Source: Entoloma clypeatum
Lineage: Eukaryota > Basidiomycota > Agaricomycetes > Agaricales > Entolomataceae
Direction of reading: 5' to 3'
Assembly (NCBI GenBank): GCA_963565915.1
Contig: OY751496.1
Coordinates: 1,488,001 to 1,552,000, forward strand
DNA length: 64,000 nucleotides
Program-made: the position numbers and the translations under genes
Notes under the pieces: model-generated
Database searches by the model: none
What the model was told of the DNA's origin: nothing
The model's input: the letters and a program-made list of their open reading frames with translations, nothing else
In this document: piece by piece, positions 21,929 to 33,424 of the stretch
How positions within the stretch are numbered: the first letter of the stretch is position 1
How the letters are laid out: each line of letters opens with the position of its first letter

Positions 21929-22137
21929 GTCAATAGTAGTGTTTGAGGGTTCGGTTCAGTTCAGTTTTTTGCCCCAAAAACGGATGGACTGAGACCGGAC
22001 TGGACTTTCAATCACTCAGAAATATGATAGACCAAGACTGAACCGGAGGAAACCGGTCTGGGCATGTCATTTTGCTTGGACTGGACCGGTCCAAACTGGT
22101 CTAGACCGGTTGTAACGATGGTAATACACTAATAATT

Positions 22138-22640
22138 TAACAACACATGTTGGGCGCGAGACGACACTGTTGGACGCGAGTGGAGGGGCCGTTGGGCATG
22201 AGTCGAGGCCATGGGGCACGAGTGAGGGGCCGTTGGTCGCGAGAGGAGGCTGCTGGACGTGAGAGTGGGCCATTGCGCGTGAGTGGGGAGCGTTGTACAC
22301 AGGAAGGTGCTGTTGGGCGTTAGAGAGGGCCGTTGCGTGCTAGTATGGGCCATTGGGCACGACTTGTGGCAGTTGGGTATGAGGGGCGGCCGTTGCGCAT
22401 GCGAGGGGGACCTTGGGCATGAAGGGCCGCTGTTCGGCATGATGGGCAGCCGTTCGGCACGAAGGGAGGGCGCTGGGCGTTAAAGGGCGCCGTTGGGCAC
22501 AAGAGGGGCCGTTGGGCATGCAGGGGGGCCGTTGGGCAGTAGAGGGGGCCGTTGGGCATGATGGGTGGCTGTTGGGCGCATGAAGGGTCCGTTGGGCGCG
22601 AAGGGAGGCTGTTGGGCGGAAGTGGAGCCAGGTGGAGTGA
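22138..22640 (-). repeat. 20-bp minisatellite array, left arm of H2
   Basis: About 25 units, read on the minus strand as CCCAACGGCC plus 10 variable bases. Orientation is opposite to the array at 23690. Confidence 0.9.
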
Positions 22641-23689
22641 AGGTGGGGGAATAAAAAGTGTGTGGGAAGATTTTGCCTGAGGTCAGATTTATGGTTCAAT
22701 TTTCGGCAATTGCCAAGAGTCCTTGGCATGAATGCCGAACAATTCACATCATTGAAAATCGCGCCGTCAATGCCCAATTCGTGGCACTGGAAGTCCTAAA
22801 AATAGTTTTAAGCCTATGTAGAGATACTGAGAAGCTAATAGTAAGTATTTAAACAATTAGATACATGAGATATGTATGGTAGAAAGTCTGTACTGCAAAA
22901 TAATACACAAAACACACTGTAAATTGTGATAAACAGTGCATCATGAGTTCCCTCAAACACAAAAACCAGTATTTTCTTGCTTCCTCCTTTCCACAACCAC
23001 TGTAAACTATCTGTAATATATATATGCTATTGAATCATTGTATGTGAACCTATTGAGACCCTTCAAATCAAATTAAAGGACTTCATAAGGTGAATATGAG
23101 CAAAGATAGGTCGAAAATTTCACCAAAAATCTTTATTTCAGGATTGGATTCTCCTCATTCAGGGGACCTCCCAGCACCTTTATTTTTCAAATTTGGTTCA
23201 TTCATTAGGGAGATATAACACTTTTACTGAAATATGTACATTTGATTATCTCTATCTGATCTGGACTTCTAAAATTTATATAGGGTGTTTCAGAAGGTGA
23301 ATGCATATCCCATGTATAGTTCTATTACCTCAACCTATTATTAGACTATGAGGAAGAGGCCGCACGCACCTGCGCAATGCATTCTGCACCTTGTTTACTA
23401 TTATTTGGTGGGAGCACCGCATCACTATATCATAAATTCTGTGGCAAAAATAAATACATAGAAAGTGACATATGATGCTATAATACTTAATTGATATCGT
23501 GCACAAACTGTGTTGCTCCTGTGTAAGACATGTAGGCAGATGTGCGATGTTTTTTGTAAGTGTGTTTACATTTATTTGACACATTTGATGTGTGCGTGAT
23601 GCATGTCCAAACCAGGGCAGGCACAGGCTCTTTGCCCTTGTTTGCTTTTCTGGGCCAAACCCTTTGCCCAGTTTGCCATCTGACTCTGA

Positions 23690-24045
23690 TGCCCAGCCCT
23701 CTCATGCCCAACGGCCCTCTCTCACGCCCAATGGTCTTGACTCACATCCAACGGCCCTCACTCGTGCCCAACGGCCCTTTCTTGTGCCAAATGGACCTCT
23801 CTCATGCCCAACGGCCCTCTTTCTTGCCCAACAGTCCCAACTCGTGCCCAACAGCTTCGACCTGTGCCCAACACCCACCACTTGAGTCCAACGGCCCTCT
23901 CTCATCCCCAACAGCCCCCACTGGTGCCCAACGGCCTCAACTCACACCTAACGCCCTCCCTTCACGCCCAACGGCCTCAACTCACGTGCAACGGCCACCA
24001 CTCGAGCCCAACAGCCCCCACTTGCGTGCAACGGCCCATCCTCAT
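23690..24045 (+). repeat. 20-bp minisatellite array, right arm of H2
   Basis: About 18 units of CCCAACGGCC plus 10 variable bases, with unit boundaries every 20 bp over long runs. AACGG cores alternate with AATGG and AACAG. Confidence 0.9.
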
Positions 24046-24271
24046 GCCCTGTAAATACATATATAGACCCTGTATTAGCACCCAAAAGACCGGTTTAGAC
24101 TGGTCTCAACCAGTCTTTTACCAGTCTTCAGAAAAAAATTTCTGTCGAGACCAAAGACCGGGGCCATCCCAACTTAGCAAGACCGAGACCACGGTCTCGG
24201 TCTATTTCGGTTCATTTTTCGGTTCAGTCTGGTCTGGTTCCAGTCCTATTGGACTGAACACTAGTCAATAG

Positions 24272-25560
24272 TGGATCAGCTATGCAAATCACGCAATTAA
24301 ACACACAGCCCTACCCAGATGTGGTCAGGAAGGTCTTCACCGGTGTTGTGCACTTTCTGGAGGCGGGATGCGAATCTGAAAGAAGGCTCAGGAGGATCAG
24401 AGCACGAAAGGACTCAGATGCTTACAAAATAGCGGCCTGATCCATCACACATTTTTTGATGAAAGAACACATCCAGATTGGTACGAACTTTTCCAAAGGG
24501 AAAATGATGATTTTGCCATGTAAGTGAACCTCATGATTGAGGCTGGCTTTGCTAATTTGAAGAATGGCTAAATTGGGGGTTAAATCTTCCTGGGGGTTGA
24601 CATAGCCTTGAATTAAGAATGGATGGTTGCCGATGGTGACCCTGCACAACTGTAACTTTGAGGAATTGACAGTGAATGTGCCATCGAGGTTGACACTTGG
24701 AAGAGCGTGAGTAGTAGCGATGACTGCCTGAATGTACAGGAAAGCATGGACAGTCCGCTGTTTGCAGTCAAGAGAGTATTGGTAGTCATGTGTAGTTTCA
24801 TACTTCAGAGTGTGGTGTTCGTGATTATAAAGCAGAGTAAATTTCAAGATACACACACCAAAGGGGAGTTATTCCCAGTGCTACATGCTGGGTGATCGGA
24901 TACACGGTGTTCTGCTGGCATTGGCTGTGAAACCAGTGTCAGATCAAAGTGGGAAAGAGGAAGGAAGGGTGACTCACATTGAAATCAAGAAGATACTGAT
25001 AGTAAAAGGTGTAAGTGCAAAATTGATAGGTCGATAAGGGATGGGCAAGATCTCTAGCTTGCTCAGGAAGTGGGTCGATGTCTCAGAGGTGTGCAGGGAC
25101 ATTTATATGTATCTGCTGGAATAAAGGTCAAATTGAATACAATTAAAATCATTAAAGTTGATTTTTGAAAAAGTGTTGATGTAGATAATGTCGGCGCCTG
25201 TTCAGATATTTGGAGAGTTCAACAGCATTGCTAGGAGAGTGCACCTGTCTCACCAGTTGGAGCTTTGGCGCCACGATGTTTGCAGAAATAGATGGCTATT
25301 TTTATCTGAAAGGGAAAACAGGCGGTTCTTGAACGATTTGCATCAGTTCTGCCTAGTCTTCTAGAATGTTCAAGACCAGATATGGATTATCATTTAGCAG
25401 GGTGAGACCCTTGATGATGCCCTTTGCCGTACCCCTTTGGGGAAGACGAGGGTGGAGGAAGTGAATTTCAAACAAGGGAAACATGACTGAAAATCTTATC
25501 ACATTTGGGCTGGTGCTGATCAGATCGCACTCACCTCGAAGTTATGCAGTAACCTGCACC
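24272..25560 (-). other. Unrecognised region with one minus-strand frame
   Basis: The frame at 24856-24422 (HTLKYETTHDYQYSLDCKQR, later VHLHGKIIIFPLEKFVPIWM) ends in a stop with no recognised domain. 24900-25560 shows only short frames. Confidence 0.25.
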
Positions 25561-26160
25561 AGACATGGATTTGTCGCAGGTGCACCATCCTCACAAAGTA
25601 CTTGATTGCAGTTGGAGGAGTAGAGCCATTGACATGAATAAAAGCTTGAGTGTATTTGTGACATTGTTAGTCTTCAATCAAACAAGAGTCTGTGACATGT
25701 ACACTCACCCAAAATCAGGTGTGCCCAAGTTTCCGATTTGGGTCACAAAATCTGAAGCACATGTCCTTCAGCATGTGGAGACCTCCAGGCAAAAGATAAC
25801 GACTTGTGGATACATGCACAACTGCCTGTACTTTGGAAAGCTTGAACGCTCCGTCACCATGCATGCAGACTGCCGACCCACTATGCCCAAGTTCTCCTCA
25901 CTCTATTATGATCTGGTGGTCGACGATAAACATGTCATCACTACACTCCAATTCTCTCTCAATGGCAAATACATTGCCTGTGGTGATAATGACAGACGCC
26001 TGATGGTGCGTTGACTTGCAAACAATATCATCAGAAACTGATGATTGTAAATTTACCTAACAAGCCCTGGTGATAGGTTTGCCATGTTCCATTGTTTCGA
26101 GCACAATCAAACATTGCAATGCATCACATGGCATCCAATAATTCCTTGTTGTCTTGTGGC

Positions 26161-26407
26161 TAGTGTTTCAAGGTCCAGTCTGGTCCGGTTTTTTGCCCAA
26201 AATTTTTGAGACCAGAGACCAAGACCAGGTGAGTGGTCTCTCTGAAAAACTAAGACCAGGACCAGTTTAAACTGGTTTAAACCTATGAACTGCATAGAAC
26301 CAGGGGGGTGGTCTTTGTATTTTTGAAAAGATAAACCAGGACCACCCCCTGGTTCAGTCTGGTCTCAGTCTTCTTTGTGGTCTTTGAGACTGGACCTTGA
26401 AACACTA
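26161..26407 (+). mobile_element. hAT-type MITE M1 (247 bp)
   Basis: Inverted ends TAGTGTTTCAAGGTCCAGT...ACTGGACCTTGAAACACTA. The 8-bp flanks CTTGTGGC and CTCATGGC match at six of eight positions. It is a relative, in opposite orientation, of the MITE at 50351-50600. Confidence 0.85.
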
Positions 26408-26450
26408 CTCATGGCGGGGTACAGAAATGGTGAAATATTCAAGATACAGA

Positions 26451-26949
26451 TAGTGTTTTGAAGTCCAGTCTCAAAGACCTAGAACTGGACCAGAACCAGA
26501 CTGGTAAAGACTGGTGAGAGACTGGACTGCAGTCTCAAGGTTCAGATTTTTGAGGATTGACCAGTCTCAGGTTCTTCAAATTTTGGAAAAAAAGAAGACT
26601 GGTTCAACACCAGTCTTGATTTGAGACTCAAAAAATGTAAACTGGTCATAGGTTCACACAGGTTCATATAGGTTCACATAGATTTTGTTCATCAAAGCTT
26701 CTATAAAATGTTTTGAAATGTGTTATAAATGATACTTTGAAACAGTTTTAATAAATTGGATAATAATCAGTTTAAACCAGTTCGAACCAGTCCTGGTTTA
26801 CTTTTTTGAGAAAGGAAAGACTGATTCACCAGTCTTTGACCAGTCCAGTCCTGGTTTCAGTATTTTGGAGAAACCACTCAACCAGTCTTGGTTCTAGGTT
26901 CTTAATTTTTTGGGCAAAAAACCGGACTGGACTGGACTTTCAAACACTA
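26451..26949 (+). mobile_element. hAT-type MITE M2 (499 bp)
   Basis: Ends TAGTGTTTTGAAGTCCAGT...CTGGACTTTCAAACACTA, with perfect 8-bp duplication GATACAGA at 26443-26450 and 26950-26957. The interior consists of repeated AACCAGT/ACTGGTT motifs in both orientations. No coding capacity. Confidence 0.9.
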
Positions 26950-27788
26950 GATACAGATGCTGAGCAACAATCCATCCATAAGAGGATTTGTAGTATTGTG
27001 GAGAAGAACTGATGAAGTGTAGGAGGATGTTATCACCCGAACGGGAGTCGGGGGCTTTGCGCGGATTGCGACCTTTAACAACGACGGTAGTCAGCTCGCT
27101 ATTGGCTATGACAACGAAGTGGCAATTCTGAACATACAAATCTTTTGTATGTGTTTCCTCTATGCTGTGCTGACATCTGTAATGATGTTACAACTGGGAT
27201 AGACAAATGTGAAACGCTACATCACTTGATGATGCCACATATTGTGCCGGATGTGCTTCCCATTGTTACGGGAATCCATTACTTGGAGAATGAAGTCCTA
27301 GTTTGTTTCCTATCAGCTGAATTGGGATCCAGGCAAGCCCTCCTTGAGATGAACCAGCAGTCTTGCCTTACTGATTCATAAGCAGAATGTACTCCACAAC
27401 AGCTCCTCACCATCTGATGCGAAATTTTCAGATGCGACCTGGTGGGATCCCATGGTAATTCCATCCGCTTTGTTTGTTATCAGCATTGTTGAAGATCAGA
27501 ACAGTGGGGGAAGTGCATTCTCTCTGGAGAAAAAACATGGCCATCGCCAACCTATATGACGGTATAGATTGGTACGAGGTTCAAGAGGGTTGCTGGCTTC
27601 GCACTACTGTATACACCCTGAAAGAACTATACATCATTAAGATACGATTTGTCAAAGAAGGGCTAGTCGCAGTAGGGCATAGTTGGTCCACAATTGTCCC
27701 CACAACACCAGACATGCTTAAAAACCCAGACTTTTACACTTTCACAACAGAGAGAAGCAAAGAAAGTAAGTTCTTCACTGCCAGATAG

Positions 27789-28489
27789 AAGAGATATTGG
27801 GCTTACAGATTTAAATTTACTTCAGGAGCGATCATTTTGGTAAGGCATGACAAATCTTGGAACTGAATGGACACCAATCCCCTCTAGGCTGCAGCATATG
27901 CTCCATATCAGGGTCAGTATCTGATCACTGCCGCAAGCAGGTTTTGAGACAATAAAGAACCCAAAGACTCTTGTGGGCGGAATCGAGTCATTCTCTTGCT
28001 TAATGATCTAGAGGTATGCCATTAGCCTGATCCACAGTCAAGGTTTACATGTTTACCTCAGGAAGATTCCAAAGCCTCGAAATCTGCTGGTCCCAGTGGC
28101 TCTGCCACACAAGCAGAGACTGTTGACTTAAAAGTAGGTTTATCCACTGTGAGCATACCTATGATAATCCCGGCTCATCAAGGGTCCCAGTATAAACAAC
28201 TGGAAAGAGTGGAAATAGAGAATACGACACAAAATGTTGACGCAGAAAATTTGGTACATCTGCATCTCAAAAAGGGTTAGGGAGTCTCTCAAATGTATCT
28301 GTTTTCTAGCATGATGTGCCGGATCCAGAAGATCCAGAAGCTCCAGAAAATGTAGGAGATGACACAAATGTTGGGCAAAACCCCGAGGCAGATGATCACC
28401 CTGCATGTTTCGTAAGTTCCTATCTCCAGAGCTAAATGGTGATTCCCTGACCTGACTCTACTTCTCCTAGGGTACACCTGGAACAACTA
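27789..28489. other. No gene recognised
   Basis: Short frames only. A possible exon (PDPEDPEAPENVGDDTNV-like, near 28320) may belong to the acidic gene that follows. Confidence 0.3.
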
Positions 28490-29275
28490 ACAATGAAGCC
28501 TCTGCTGAAGAGACAGGTCCTGAGACCATGGCAGCTCGAAAGTCCAGCTGTTGGTTACTGGTTGCTGTCCCAGTAGTCCTTGCATCCATCCTGTATCAGT
28601 CGACCATAGAATCTCATGAGACCCTCTCACGAGTGCCATTCCTGGATGGCACCATAGTCACGACAACAGAAACGACCATCATGATGTTGACGAAGACAAT
28701 GAAGGAGATATTGATCAAGCCATTGATCGTCACGAGTACGGTCATGGAGCTTAGGACTCGGGCGGTGACTGCTACAGTGACAGCGATGGTGACAGCGGCA
28801 AATTCTTGTGCCTTAATCAACAACGATGAACTTGCGCCCGAGATCTGGAAGATATATATGACCTACTTTGGGCTGACCCAGCGTGCGCCATCATCCTGAT
28901 GGATCTTCTGAGGGATGCCAAGCCCACCCCTGTACCTAATGTCCCAAGATCTATGAGTCCGGACGCAGGGAGATCTGACGAGGCTGTTATCGATGTCCCT
29001 GACTCTCTACCAAAATCCGGAGTCCCTTCCGCTGCCCAGAGCGTGACACCGCCCCCATGGATGCCCCACATGTTCAACCCATCCCTGCACCAAATCAAAA
29101 GTCTCCCGCTGGTACTGAGACCATGGACAGCGACGCTGGCAAGCAAGAACGTCAAGCATTGTATAGCGTACCACTGAGCTGATTTCTCCCTGGTTCCAGA
29201 GCTGGACTGCATCCTGGAGGATGAAGCGTGCAACATGTTCAACCCAAGGCAGATGCAACCGAAAGTCTCTGGTAA
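28490..29275 (+). pseudogene. Decayed acidic ORF, possibly N-terminal part of the CACTA transposase gene
   Basis: Reading across frames gives NNEASAEETGPE near 28490, an acidic DHHDDVDEDNEGDIDQAID near 28675, then ARDLEDIYDLLWADPACAI near 28835 and DAKPTPVPNVPRSMSP at about 28910. Two or more frame changes break it. An acidic stretch followed by LxxIYDLLWADP-like sequence would fit the leader of a Tnp2-type transposon protein, but this is a guess. The strand agrees with the Tnp2 gene at 33.4-36.5 kb. Confidence 0.3.
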
Positions 29276-30534
29276 ATGTTCTGATATCTAGTTTCCCCCC
29301 CCACACTTGTATTAGGTAAATGCCACCATTGTAAATCAATTTCTTATCTGCCTCAAGTCGATTTGGGGTTTGATGATGTGTCTATCCTCTAGATCTTGGA
29401 TTATTGAATGATTTTGATATGAAAGATCTGTTGAAACATTAATAATTCAAAATCCTACATACCGCAATTTTTGAGTGAGGCACTACTTAGAAATACCCGC
29501 AACGGCAATTGTATGTCCAGTAATATCATCAAGAACTAATGATTTGAGTACCAAATAGACTGGGGTTCTCAGAGGACTACTGATAAAGAACTAATTGGTA
29601 AAGATATGCAGGGACCGTGTTTGGTAGAGTGAGGTTGAAGAACACCACCAAGACCAAATTCAAGAATTTTATACTCCTTTCTGGTTAGATCTCCAGTCAA
29701 AACAATGACCTTCTGTCCAGTCACACTCGGTCTCAAAGGGTGACATACTTCTCAGGTACTAATAGGTCAGAATCATGGCTGAGTTTCACTTTCGCATGTG
29801 AACCTTCAACTCCTCTCCAGAAAGCGATGATGCCCTCATAATTCCCATACTTCTAGCCAGGCTCACATAGTACAGGTTTTGTCCCCTGGATCCTGATGCG
29901 TTTACCAGCAAGAGATGACAATTCCATCCAAGGCTTCAACACTGCGAAGAACTGTCAATCTATATACTTACATTATTCAGATATGCAACTTACGGAACAG
30001 GACATCAGGGTTTGGAGTTCTTGATGATGGATCCTATGCTGGGGAAACATAGCCCCTCAGGGTAGGTGGCAGAGGTGTAGATGGAACTAATGGTTTCCAT
30101 GATGGGGCGATAGGGAGAGTGCTCCCGATTGTCAATATCAGGGAAGGATCCACAGTTTTTTCATCTTGCTTCTTCTTTGGAGGAGGAGCAGCAAGTGGGG
30201 TTCATGTATAGTCATTGCTGAGAAACAATCAGCGGGGGTTGAGTGTATGACACTAGAGCATACATAATGACCATGTTCGACAGATGTATTCTCTTGGTAC
30301 GCATTGTTGCCTGAAGTTCAACCAAGACATAATCATCTTCCTGGGTCGACTTGATGATCCCTTCGTAGTCTTTGAAATGACTATTTCATATTATGACATG
30401 GCAACGGACAAGGTGCCTGTTTCAGTCGACGATAATGTCAGGGTCAGGGTGGGTAGGCGCATGGCCGTTGGTTAGTCTAGGAGGCTTGAGCGAAGGCTTC
30501 TGGACTGGAATGCCAGGAGGGTCGGATGGATGGG
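29276..30534. other. No gene recognised
   Basis: Stop-rich in all frames. A short plus-strand frame at 30284-30475 has no recognisable motif. Confidence 0.35.
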
Positions 30535-31990
30535 CTAAAGTGAGGCAATGAGATGGTACTCTAGTCTGGATGAATTTGAGTTCAGACAGAATCCATAGAC
30601 ATGTGATACACTTACCTCCTGTGCAAACTCCACATTCCAGACAGTAATCATCTCGCCTTCGACTGCAACTATGAAGCCTGTCAATTCCATGTCCTCCCCA
30701 CCTACAATGAGAACATGGTCGCCAAGTCTGATGTCTTTATGCAATGCTACAATCAGCGTAACAACCTCGAGACTGTCACGGGACAATGCAACATGTGCTT
30801 CGTTTCCTGACAACTCCTGAATCGTCCCGACTTCCCCACAAACAGGGCCTTCAGTGATCTTAACCCTGTCCCCCACATGCAAATGCCACGCCAACAAGAG
30901 ATCCATGTGGTATTTTATAAAACCCTCCGGGATCAGTGGGCACTTTTTGAAAGCCAGTAGCTCATGTAGTGTCAGTGTGGCTTCAGCAGGGATATAGGTG
31001 ATACAGAGGTCCAAGTAACCATCTTTGTACAGTTTTTTTTGATAAATATATGTGTTGTAGTTCTGCCTTTCGACGGCTTCAGTGCTGTAAACCATGGCAA
31101 TGATGCCCGCATCGAAAAGACCTTGATTGGGCCGAGAATTTCGCTTTCTCTTTCCAGCTTTCAACCGGGGAAGGCTCAGTTTAATGCACGGAATGATGAC
31201 AACGGCGCAAGCCAAGGGAGTAACAAATGTCCTGCTCACAAAAGCCAGATCCTTCTTGTACAGATAATGTGTGAGGCACACCCAGGTATTTTGCATGGGA
31301 GTATAAGATGGGGGCTCTTTCAGATACAATGGTGCTGTGTTTGATTCAATAGCATATATTGAATTTGTGAAGATGTTGGCAAATCCTTCGCAGAACCATT
31401 TCATGTCCTGTAGAGTTGGGGCTTCAACTATGATCCAGCCTGGGAGGGATACATGACCAATAACAGAGGAGACCTTCCACTGCCGTTCAGGACATTGTAC
31501 GACTTTTCCCAAGAGACGAAAAGCAGCAACTTCCTCCCAACCAGACTATAAAACGATGGTCAGTGAATTGTTAATGGACAGCATCTGGACTTACTTTGAC
31601 CCTGACTCTCCAAAGATGGAGGTTGGTATTGAGACCAGCCATTAGCAATGTGACAAATCAAGTTCATCCATTGGCTGGCTATAAGAACACATGCATGCAC
31701 AATCCAGAAACATGTTCCATTCGCTGGACTGTTCTTGAGCGAGTGCATATTCATGGAGGAGCATACAATGTGAAGTCTCCCTGTCCAGTTGCAATCAGTT
31801 CCATGCCTGGTATGAAATCCTGTACAACATCTAAGCTGTGAATGCTTTTGAAGTAGGACATACCTACTATGTCTCCGTCATTTTTGTCATTTTTTGTCGT
31901 CTTCATCATCATCATCTTCTTCTTTGTCATCGTCAACCTCCACATCAAGGTCAAGGAATCATCATACATCATACAACTAACAGAAGTATA
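30535..31990 (-). CDS. SPT5-like protein with KOW domains (repeat-associated)
   Basis: Main exon from about 31545 down to TAA at 30535, with 325 codons open from 31512. The N-terminal half has an NGN-like part (GWIIVEAPTLQDM near residue 25). Two KOW-like blocks follow: VGDRVKITEGPVCGEVGTI at about residues 213-231 and RLGDHVLIVGGEDMELTGFI at about 262-281. A TTTATAG acceptor precedes the exon. An acidic stretch (VDVEVDDDKEEDDDDEDDKK) at 31960-31895 is a plausible upstream exon, as in SPT5. SPT5 is the RNA polymerase II elongation factor; copies like this multiply with transposons in mushrooms. Upstream exons contain stops, so it may be dying. Lies opposite to the neighbouring CACTA gene. Confidence 0.65.
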
Positions 31991-33424
31991 GACATCAGAT
32001 TTGAATTCTCAGAGCATGCATTTAGGGACGACACCAATTCCATGCGTGGTTGTTTTCGTGCCGTCATATGTGAATCAGAGTGCTACATAGACTACTAAGA
32101 ACTTTTTCTCTTCAAAGTACCATTTCTAACGCACGTTTGATGTCATTGACATGTTCATCTCACTTATTCACGTATTCTACAGAAGTAAACTAATCGAGGG
32201 GTGAGCAGAAGACCTCACTGGCACTGACAGGAAGGGTTTGTATGATGGTGAGTGGAAAGAATTTGTTGAAGTCCGACTTGCGCTCTTGCCCTGGGATGTG
32301 TTTAGGGCAGGCTCACTCCAAACAAGGCTCATTTGGAGCAGACATGATTATTGGCTATTTCAAACAAATGGAAGGGTGAACCTACCTTAAACAGTTCGCT
32401 GCTGAAGACCGCGCATGGAACTTCTGAGAATCTTTTCCTCTAACACCCACACACCCCCACTTGTGCATGCATGCCTGCAGGCTCCCATCAGTCTATATAC
32501 CCTGTATCCCACTGCATAGTATTAAGTGATATTGTCTGTCATGTACATCGTCACCCTATGGTCATTTTTCAAGTGATTTTTACGTGGATATGGTCCAGAC
32601 TACAGGTTGAGTATCCATGGGTTTGACACACAACATTCACATTTACAGAACGTGGCCAAGAGCCATGTTCCCGGTTGTGACGCCTGGACAGCACCCGGCT
32701 AGGATCACTAGGATAATGTTGATAGAGATCAGTATAAATAACAATAAGTACCGATAAGATCAATCAGAACATAGAAAGGTCAGTGCATAACAATTGTAAT
32801 TGCCAGTAGATCTAGACTGAAGAATTTCAGGAAGGGATCCATCCCACAATTCAATCATGTCCTCAAGCTTGCGGCGTGAGCCTCGTCCGCAGATGTGTAT
32901 GTGCCACTGTCGGTCACATTGTAGCACCTATAATCCATCCACTGGGATCTATGAGGGCAGGCAGCTGATCAGTTGAGCACAGCACGATAAACACTTGAAA
33001 GACAACAGGATTCTTGCAGTACAGGAAATGCTGAGTTCGTCGCACCAGACGCCTCGCGCTCGATCCCATATCACAACCTCCAACCTCCATCCCCTCCCCG
33101 CAGTGGATGATACCTGCTGGACCAATTTGATAGACCAAGAAGTCTCTCTACTCGCAGAATTTCCACTCACAAGCCCTATGATCCATTTGATCTTTGTCAA
33201 TGACCCTACTGCCCACAGGCCCTACCTTCCACCAGTGACATCCAATGAATTGATTTTCCCGAATATCGGTTTGCATGCGCTTTGGACGGACAAATGTGCC
33301 AAGCGTGCCAATGTGGTATTTCTCATAACCGAGGCCCACTTATGTGTGTAGGATCCATTGAGATAAAGGATACAAATGGGCTCAGCAGCGTGGTACTTTG
33401 GAAGCCGCAGGAATAGTTAATACA
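31991..33424. other. No gene recognised
   Basis: Short frames on both strands. 32995-33351 plus (TSNLHPLPAVDDTCWTNL) is the longest and has no known match. Confidence 0.3.

Larger units (their letters stand above)
21937..24263. mobile_element. Minisatellite-bearing hAT-type element H2, complete
   Basis: 2327 bp, tips TAGTGTTTGAGGG...GGACTGAACACTA, perfect 8-bp duplication GTCAATAG (21929-21936 and 24264-24271). The 8-bp duplication and TAGTG...CACTA tips are typical of the hAT superfamily. There is no transposase. Two arrays of the same 20-bp unit lie near the two ends in opposite orientation (22138-22640 and 23690-24045), separated by an AT-rich middle of about 1 kb. Subterminal sequence is rich in GACCGGT/ACCGGTC-like motifs. 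Confidence 0.9.
25700..27788 (+). pseudogene. WD40-like repeat gene remnant with two MITE insertions
   Basis: 25889-26003 reads YYDLVVDDKHVITTLQFSL then GKYIACGDNDRRL. 27045-27130 reads GFARIATFNNDGSQLAIGYD. 27474-27786 reads IANLYDGIDWYEV and FVKEGLVAVGHSWSTIVP. Such phrases are typical of WD40/beta-propeller proteins found next to transposons in mushroom genomes. The gene is split by MITEs at 26161-26407 and 26451-26949 and carries stops, so it is dead. Domain class is inferred from phrase pattern only. Confidence 0.45.

Noticed and set aside
23690..24045. CRISPR-like appearance (short repeated core with variable spacers)
   Set aside because: 20-bp period with a 10-bp variable part, eukaryotic transposon context, no cas genes.
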